Source of the DNA: Sediminibacterium ginsengisoli
GTDB lineage: Bacteria; Bacteroidota; Bacteroidia; Chitinophagales; Chitinophagaceae
Reading direction: 5' to 3'
DNA length: 10,128 nucleotides
NCBI GenBank assembly: GCA_945860335.1
Contig: CAMAQW010000059.1
Location: 1-10,128 of the forward strand
Part shown: piece by piece, positions 1-7,300 of the stretch
Layout of the letters: each line of letters begins with the position of its first letter
Position numbering within the stretch: position 1 is the first letter of the stretch
The notes under the pieces: generated by a model
Databases searched by the model: none
What the model was told of the DNA's origin: nothing
What the model saw: only the letters and a program-made list of their open reading frames with translations
Translations under genes and position numbers: made by a program

Positions 1-620
1 GATGCTGGTTTAATTGATCCGCCCGCTTTCATGTGTAAATAATGTCTGCCGCTTCCATCACTTTTTAAGATACTATCTTTTATGCCAATGCTTTCGTCTT
101 CTGTGGCTTCTAGTAAAACAGCGCCAGCGCCATCTCCAAAAATGATACAAGTAGCTCTATCAGTGTAATCTACAATAGCACTCATTTTATCTACGCCTAC
201 AACAATTACTTTTTTGAATCGTCCACTTTCGATGTACATGGCACCTGTAGTAAGGGCAAATAAAAATCCACTACATGCGGCGCTCATATCATAGCCCCAG
301 GCATTTGTAGCACCAATTTTATCGCAAATAATATTAGCCGTGGCTGGAAATACCATATCAGGCGTTACAGTGGCACAAATAAGGCAATCTATATCGGTAG
401 GATCTAGGTTCTTTTTTCTTAATATCTCTTTAACGGCAGGCACAGCCATATCGGAACTGCCTTTGCCTTCTCCTTTTAAAATTCTCCTTTCTTCAATGCC
501 TGTTCTTGTTCTGATCCATTCGTCATTGGTTTCTACCATTTTTTCGAGGTCAAAATTTGTCAGTTTGTCTTCTGGAACATAGCCTCCAACGGCTGTTATT
601 GTTGCTCTTTTTTGCTGCAT
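1..620 (-). CDS. fabH: Beta-ketoacyl-ACP synthase III (FabH), partial, C-terminus beyond left edge
   Basis: FabH condenses an acyl-CoA primer (acetyl- or branched-chain) with malonyl-ACP to start fatty-acid synthesis in the cytoplasm. I translated this strand by hand. The gene begins with ATG at 620-618, and an in-frame TAG ten codons or fewer upstream rules out a longer protein. The 206 visible residues open with the typical FabH N-terminus: VGGYVPE near residue 11, then NDEWIRTRTGIEERR at about 32-46. The nucleophile region DMSAACSGFLFAL carries the active-site Cys at residue 116 (Cys112 in E. coli FabH), and the glycine-rich FGDGAGAVLL follows at about 161-170. FabH is usually about 320-335 residues, so the last third, with the catalytic His and Asn, lies outside the window. 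It is transcribed divergently from ruvA across an 86-base gap. A non-fatty-acid KAS III paralogue is less likely given the canonical N-terminus. Confidence 0.95.
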   Translation of the reverse strand, partial: MQQKRATITAVGGYVPEDKLTNFDLEKMVETNDEWIRTRTGIEERRILKGEGKGSSDMAVPAVKEILRKKNLDPTDIDCLICATVTPDMVFPATANIICDKIGATNAWGYDMSAACSGFLFALTTGAMYIESGRFKKVIVVGVDKMSAIVDYTDRATCIIFGDGAGAVLLEATEDESIGIKDSILKSDGSGRHYLHMKAGGSIKPA

Positions 621-651
621 ACTTGATTTTCTTAAAATCTTCTAATTTTTC

Positions 652-665
652 GCGTAAAGATAGGC
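652..665 (-). promoter_or_regulatory. Promoter-like box facing fabH
   Basis: On the minus strand this reads GCCTATCTTTACGC. The core TATCTTTA resembles the Bacteroidota -7 element (TAnnTTTG) with A in place of the final G. It lies about 36 bases before the fabH ATG, leaving room for a leader of roughly 30 bases. I see no good TTTG -33 element at the right distance, so the call is tentative. Confidence 0.3.
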
Positions 666-685
666 TCAAATGTCTCGTTTTTTAC

Positions 686-699
686 GCCTATTTTTACAG
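686..699 (+). promoter_or_regulatory. Promoter-like box facing ruvA
   Basis: The plus strand reads GCCTATTTTTACAG, matching the oppositely oriented box at 652-665 in 11 of 14 positions. The core TATTTTTA fits TAnnTTTG except for the last base. It sits only about 10 bases before the ruvA ATG at 707, which would imply a very short leader. No clear -33 element is visible. It would drive ruvA and probably sprA. Confidence 0.3.
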
Positions 700-706
700 T
701 ACTATT

Positions 707-1291
707 ATGATCGCATTTGTAAGAGGAAAATACGCAATTAAGACACCCGCCAGGGTCGTGGTAGACGTTAATGGGGTAGGGTACGACCTTCAAATCAGTC
801 TTAATACCTATACGGCCATTGGAAATGCGGCCGAGGGTCAATTGTATACCTATTTGCATATTACAGAAAATGCTCAAACGTTATTTGGTTTTGCTGATGG
901 CGCCGAAAAAGAGCTGTTTTTGCAGTTAATCAGCGTTTCTGGGGTAGGTGCATCCACTGCCCGTATGATGCTTTCTGGCCTTCGTCCAGATGAGATTACA
1001 AGGGCTATTGTACAGGGTAATACCAAGCAATTGGAGGCCATTAAGGGTATAGGTAAAAAATCAGCTGAGCGTTTGGTGCTCGAATTAAGGGATAAATTAG
1101 GAAAACAGCATCAAGACGCCCCTTTTGGTGGTGGTTTTGTATCTTCGCCAGACAGTGATGCCGTTCAGGCTTTGGTGGCCCTGGGTATAGGAAAACCTCT
1201 AGCAGAACAGGCTGTTAAAAAAACAATGGGAGCATTAGGTGCAGATGCACCGCTCGAAGATGTAATTAAAACCGCTTTAAAAAATTTATAG
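707..1291 (+). CDS. ruvA: Holliday junction branch migration complex subunit RuvA
   Basis: RuvA binds four-way DNA junctions as a tetramer, holds them open and loads the RuvB motor for branch migration in recombinational repair. The 194-residue product is close to the usual length of about 200. The N-terminal OB-fold (about 1-64) opens with MIAFVRGKY and contains VNGVGYDLQI at 21-30. The central domain has two helix-hairpin-helix motifs, SVSGVGASTARMML at about 76-89 and IKGIGKKSAERLVLEL at about 112-127, which contact the junction backbone. A short Gly-rich linker (about 135-150) leads to the C-terminal RuvB-binding helical domain (about 150-194). The reading frame is open upstream to 557, but ATG 707 is chosen because it gives the canonical RuvA start and avoids antisense overlap with fabH. 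sprA follows 38 bases downstream on the same strand, so co-transcription is likely. Confidence 0.97.
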   Translation: MIAFVRGKYAIKTPARVVVDVNGVGYDLQISLNTYTAIGNAAEGQLYTYLHITENAQTLFGFADGAEKELFLQLISVSGVGASTARMMLSGLRPDEITRAIVQGNTKQLEAIKGIGKKSAERLVLELRDKLGKQHQDAPFGGGFVSSPDSDAVQALVALGIGKPLAEQAVKKTMGALGADAPLEDVIKTALKNL

Positions 1292-1329
1292 ACTATCGAT
1301 CAAAACGCTACTTTACTAATTTTACTTTT

Positions 1330-4300
1330 TTGAGTCGGTATCGTCAATATTCATTTGGCTTTATTTATTTGTTCACCTTGCTGATCTGTTCAGTACAGTA
1401 TACCTATGCGCAAAGGGGAACGGGACTTCGTTATCCAATTAAGGATCGAAGGGCTGCATCCATTGTTACGCCAAGTAAAAATCCTTTTGACATTAGAGAT
1501 ACAACGCTCATTAAAAAGTCGGTGGTATTTGATCCTATCACAAGGCAGTATAAAGTGGTAGAAACTATTAATGGCACAATCTACCGCACACCTAGTTACA
1601 TAGACTTTGATACCTATGTTAAACTACAAGCTAAACAAGATGAAGTAGACTACTTTAAAAAAAGAGCTGATGCATTAACGGCACTCAATAAAAAAGTAGC
1701 GCGCCCACCTATGCAGGTGTACGATAAATTGTTTGATCGAATATTTGGTGTAAGTGATATGCTTGGAAGTGCCGGTGGACAAATTAAGCAAATTGCAGAT
1801 CAAGCCAAGCAAATGGTGAATCAATTTGATTCATTAAAAAGTAAGCTAAAAAATACCGCTAATGATGTAGCTGCTAATAAGTTAAATGTAGATATTAAGC
1901 CAACAGGTGATGTAACTATTATGGCTGGTTACCAGGGTCAAAATATAAAAAATCCAACGCTTCCCGAAAGAGCCAGAAAAAATGGTGGGTTTGATTTTGA
2001 CATGAACACCAATTTAAGTGTCAATGCAAATATTGGAGACAAATTAAAATTTCCTATTAATTACAACACCCTTGCTAATTTAAATTTCGACAATCAAATT
2101 AAGTTGGACTATAAGGGGATGGATGATGAACTGCTAAAAAGTATTGAGGCAGGAAATATTTCATTTCAATCGAGAGGTACACTTATTCCTTCGGCTCAAA
2201 ATTTATTTGGTATTAAAACGCAATTGCAATTCGGAAAATTATTTGTTACAGCAGCACTCGCCAATCAGCGATCTACAAGACAGTCTGTAGCGTTACAAGG
2301 AGGGGCTTCGATGTTAACTTTTGAAAAAAAGTTAGATGACTACGAAGAAAACCGACACTTTTTGCTGGGACAATATTTTAAAAATACGTATAACAAGGCA
2401 ATGAAAAATTTGCCCGTTGTTAATACGCAGGTACAAATTCAGCGCATCGAAGTTTGGGTCACCAACCGCACAGGAGCTACTACAGAAGCGAGGGATATAG
2501 TTGGCTTTATGGATATGGGTGAACCACAACCTTACAATACAGCTGCTATTGCAGCTACCACGGGTGGAGCGCTTCCTTTTAATGGCGCCAATAATTTATA
2601 TAGCGGATTGATTGGGAATCCAAGTAGTAGAAACCCTGCAGTTATTAATAGTTTGTTGTTGTCTAAAGGACTAAAGCCTGTAGATGATTATGAAAAAACA
2701 TTTGCAAGAAAATTAAATACCACAGAGTATTCCTTTAATCCACAAATCGGATTTTTATCTATTAATACGCAACTCCAAGCAGACGAAGTACTCGCTGTGG
2801 CTTACCAGTACACCTATAATGGTCGTGTATACCAAGTTGGTGAATTTTCTCAAGACGTAGCACTAGACTCTAGCAAGGGCGTGCAAAAAGTTTTGTTTTT
2901 AAAATTATTAAAAGCAACTTCTCAACGCATAGAACTTCCTATTTGGGATTGGATGATGAAAAACGTGTATTCGCTAGATGTTTTTGGAGGTATTCAGCGC
3001 GAAGATTTTAAACTCAATGTTTTGTATGAAGAGCCAAGTGGTGGGCTCAAAAGATATTTACCTGAAACCTCAAAAGCAACAGAAGGGTTTCCGCTTCTAA
3101 AAATATTGAACTTAGATAGGCTTAACAACCGGAACGACCCACAGCCTGATGGGGTATTTGATTTTGTGGATGGATTTACAGTGTTGCAGCAAACCGGTAA
3201 AATTATTTTTCCTGTTTTGGAGCCATTTGGTAAAGACTTAGATACGCTTGCTTTTACAGGGATGTCAACTGCGGTAAAGCAAAAATATATTTACTATCAG
3301 TTATATGATTCTATTAAGGCCATTGCACAAACCTATGCAAACCTAAACCGTTTTGTGATGCAAGGACAGGTTAAAAGTGGTGGCGGTGGATCCGAAATTC
3401 AGTTAAATACATTTAATATACCGCCAGGTTCTGTGCGGGTTTCGGCTGGTGGACAGCAATTAAGAGAAGGGCTTGATTATAGTGTCGATTATAATTTAGG
3501 TAGTATTAAAATTTTAAATGCTGCCATATTAAGTTCCAACGTACCAGTGAGTGTTTCTTTCGAAAACAATACTGGTTTTGGTATGCAAAACAGAGGGTTT
3601 AGTGGTCTTCGTTTAGATTATATCGCCAATAAGAAATTTAGTGTAAGTGCTACCTCTGTAAAATTAGGAGAGCGTCCGTTTTTTACAAAAATGAATTATG
3701 GTGATGACCCAATTCGTAACACCATGTACGGGCTCGATTTTAGTTACAAATCGGAACTACCTTCTGTTACTAGGTTATTAAATAGGCTTCCTTTTTATTC
3801 AACAAAAGCCATGTCTAGTATTAATGCATATGGTGAAGGTGCATTTTTAAAGCCAGGACATCCACCGCAAATTGGTTCTGGTGATCAGGGCCTTATTTTT
3901 ATTGATGATTTTGAAGGAACAAGAACAAATATTGATTTAAGGTTTCCATTTGTAGCTTGGACACTTGCATCTACACCACAGGGTAATCCTAGATTTCCAG
4001 AAGCAACGTTAATAGATTCTATCGATTATAATTTTAACCGTGCTAAACTAGCTTGGTATAATATTGAACCTAATTTACAAGATAAAAATAGTAGTAACAA
4101 TCCGCTCAGACGTAATGTTGCGGAGCTCAGTGACCCTAGGGTAAGACAGGTTTTTACCAATGAATTATTTCCGCAGCGTACCACTAATATTACGGATGTT
4201 CAAACCGCAACACTAGACCTTGCTTATTATCCCAAAGAAAAAGGACCGTATAATTTTGAAACACGTTCAACGCAAATAGGTGCAGATGGTAAATTCAAAA

Positions 4301-7300
4301 CGCCTACTGCCAAGTGGGGCGGCATCATGCGTGCCATTGATCAAACAGATTTTGAAACGGGAAACATTGAGTATTTTGAAATTTGGATGCAGGATCCATT
4401 TATTACTAGCCCCAATAGTAGAGGCGGAAAAATTGTTCTGAACCTTGGAAATATTAGTGAAGACATTTTAAAAGATGGGAAAAGATTTTATGAAAATGGC
4501 ATGAATACGCCTAAAGTGCCTGCTCAGGTTGATAGTAGTAACACCTGGGGTAAAACGCCTGTCAATCCCATTCAAATTACACAGGCATTTAGTAATGATC
4601 CTGCCGACAGGCCTTACCAAGACGTTGGATTTGATGGACTCGATGACAATGCAGAAAAGGTTAAAAAGAATTATATTTTACAAAAGCTAGCCAATAATTT
4701 TGGCACATCTTCTTTGGTGTATCAAAAGGCACTAACAGATCCAGCTGGTGATAATTATAAATGGTATCGTGATAATAGTTTTGATGCAGCAGGAACAGGT
4801 ATTTTAGGAAGGTATAAAAACCATAACAATCCACAAGGTAATTCGCCAATAGCCAATACAGGTGCTTTTACGCCGGCCGCAACACTCTTTCCAGACAATG
4901 AAGATTTAAATAGAGACAACACTTTAAATGAAACGGAAGCTTATTACGAATACGAGGTTGGCTTAAAGCCAGGCATGGCAGTAGGTGTAACGCCTTATAT
5001 AACAGATAAACGAACGCTTTCTGTGAATGCAGCAGATGGTACTGTTAAAACAGAAAATTGGTATTTGTTTCGAATTCCAATAAGAGGCTATACCAGAAAA
5101 GTGGGCAATATGTCTGATTTTAAATCGATTCGTTTTGCGCGACTATACCTTACCGATTTTGAAGATTCTGTGGTGGTACGTATGGCAAGAATGGATCTCG
5201 TGCGCAATCAGTGGCGCCAGTTTAATTTCAAATTAGATACTACTGGTTCTTATCAACCCATACCTGTAAATAGTGGCGTAACGTTTAATACACTTGCGGT
5301 TAATTTAGAAGAAAATAGTAGTCGTCAACCAGTTAATTATTTAATGCCTCCTGGTGTTGAGCGTGTTCAGCTACTAAGTAATAATGGCGTAAATCTGCAA
5401 CAAAATGAGCAGGCTATGAGTATGCAAATTAGAGATTTAGCTTCTGGTGATGCACGCGCTGTATTTAAAACAGTTCCTTTTGATTTCAGACAATTTGGTA
5501 GACTTTCTATGTATTTACATGCCGAGTCGGTACCTGGACAACGCACGCTTTTAGATGACGAATTATATGCAGTTGTAAGATTAGGGCAAGATTTTTTAAA
5601 CAACTATTACGAGATAAAAATTCCACTAAAAGTAACAAGGCCAGGCAGGTATCCAAAAGGACAGGAAGATAAAATATGGCCAGCACTTAACAATCTTGAT
5701 CTATCACTTCGATCATTAATTGATTTAAAACAACGCAGAAATAGTAAAGGGCTATCTGTTACTAATATTTACAGAGAAATACTTGGCAATAAAATAGTTT
5801 CTGTTCAAGGAAATCCTAACCTTGGTGAAGTACGTGGCATTTTAATTGGTGTTGAAAATAAATATTTACTTGACGGTCCAATAGTTAGTGCCGAAGTATG
5901 GGCCAATGAACTTAGGTTGTCTGAAATGGATGAACAGGGTGGATGGTCGGCACTTGGAAGGGTTGATATGGTTCTAGCAGATTTAGGTACTTTGTCTGTA
6001 TCTGCTAATACGCATTCGGTAGGGTTTGGTACCATCGAACAGCGCGTGAATGAAAGGGCAAAAGAAAATATGACCCAATTTGATGTTGCAACTAATATTG
6101 AAGCAGGTAAACTACTTCCTAAAAAAGCAAACATTTCTTTACCGGTGTATGCAAGTATTAACAGAACTGTTTTTACGCCGGCTTTTGATCCTTACGATAA
6201 AGACATTCGATTTAAAGATCAGTTAAATAGAGCTGCCGCAGAAAAGCGTGATTCTATGAAACAGGTTGCGATGGATCAAACCACAATTAAAACAATCAAT
6301 TTTACAAATGTAAAAGTGTTGCCTGGTGAAAAAACAACCATGATGAGCCTTAGTAATTTTGATTTTAATTACTCCTATACCCAAACAGCACAAAGTAGTC
6401 CTATCGTGGATGAAAATAAGGTAACCAAACAACGCGGTGGACTTGGTTATACCTATAACACGCAACCTTCATTTATATTTCCGTTTAAAAAAGTGATCAA
6501 AACAAATACACCTTGGTTGTCACTCATAAAAGATTTTAACCTTAATTTAAAACCAAGCCTACTAAGTATTAGAGCAGATGTACAGCGTCAGTTCGGACAA
6601 TTCATTCCACGAATTGTAAATGCAGTTGATAGTAAAGTTGAAAGAGTTGATACTACTTACGATAAGTATTTTACGTTTGACCGGTTTTATAATTTACGTT
6701 GGGATTTATCAAACGCAGTAAATCTTGATTTTTCTGCCACCAATAATGCACGTATTGATGAGCCTTTTGGTAGAATTGATACGAGGGTAAAACGAGATAG
6801 TGTGCAGCAAAACTTTTTAAAAGGGGGCAGAAATACATTGTATCAACAAAAAGCAGCTATCTCTTATACCGTTCCGCTTAATAAATTCCCGCTTACAGAT
6901 TGGATCACAGCTAGGTATACCTATGCTACCAGCTATAATTGGATTGGTGCTAGTAGACTTGCCTATGAACTTGGAAACACCATCGAAAATTCGCAGGAAA
7001 ATAATATTAGCGTGCCATTTAACTTTGCAAGCCTGTATGCAAAGTCTAAATTTTTAAGAGCACTCGATAATATTCCGCCACCAAAAGCGAAAGGCAATAA
7101 AATTAGCAGTAAAGCAACACCTGAACAGTTATTAGGAACCGTGCTTTTAAGTAAAAAAGAAACACTCCAAGGATTAATTGGCGACAAGCGAAAGGAAGCT
7201 TTGAAAAAGTGGAAGACCTTAAAAAAAGACCAGCGTATTGCAGCAAAAATGCTAAAAGCCAATGAAATGCCAACCCTTAATGGCACAACAAGGTTTGCGG

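Noticed and set aside
340..582. 80-codon plus-strand open frame opposite fabH
   Set aside because: It lies wholly antisense to a convincing fabH coding sequence and has no recognisable features.
557..706. Open N-terminal extension of the ruvA frame (50 extra residues)
   Set aside because: It overlaps fabH in antisense, and RuvA proteins start at the MIAFVRG-type sequence encoded from 707; the extension has no RuvA similarity.
1378..1389. Possible lipoprotein signal (LLIC) in the SprA leader
   Set aside because: The residue before Cys is Ile, not Gly/Ala/Ser, and a better signal peptidase I site (YTYA) follows seven residues later.
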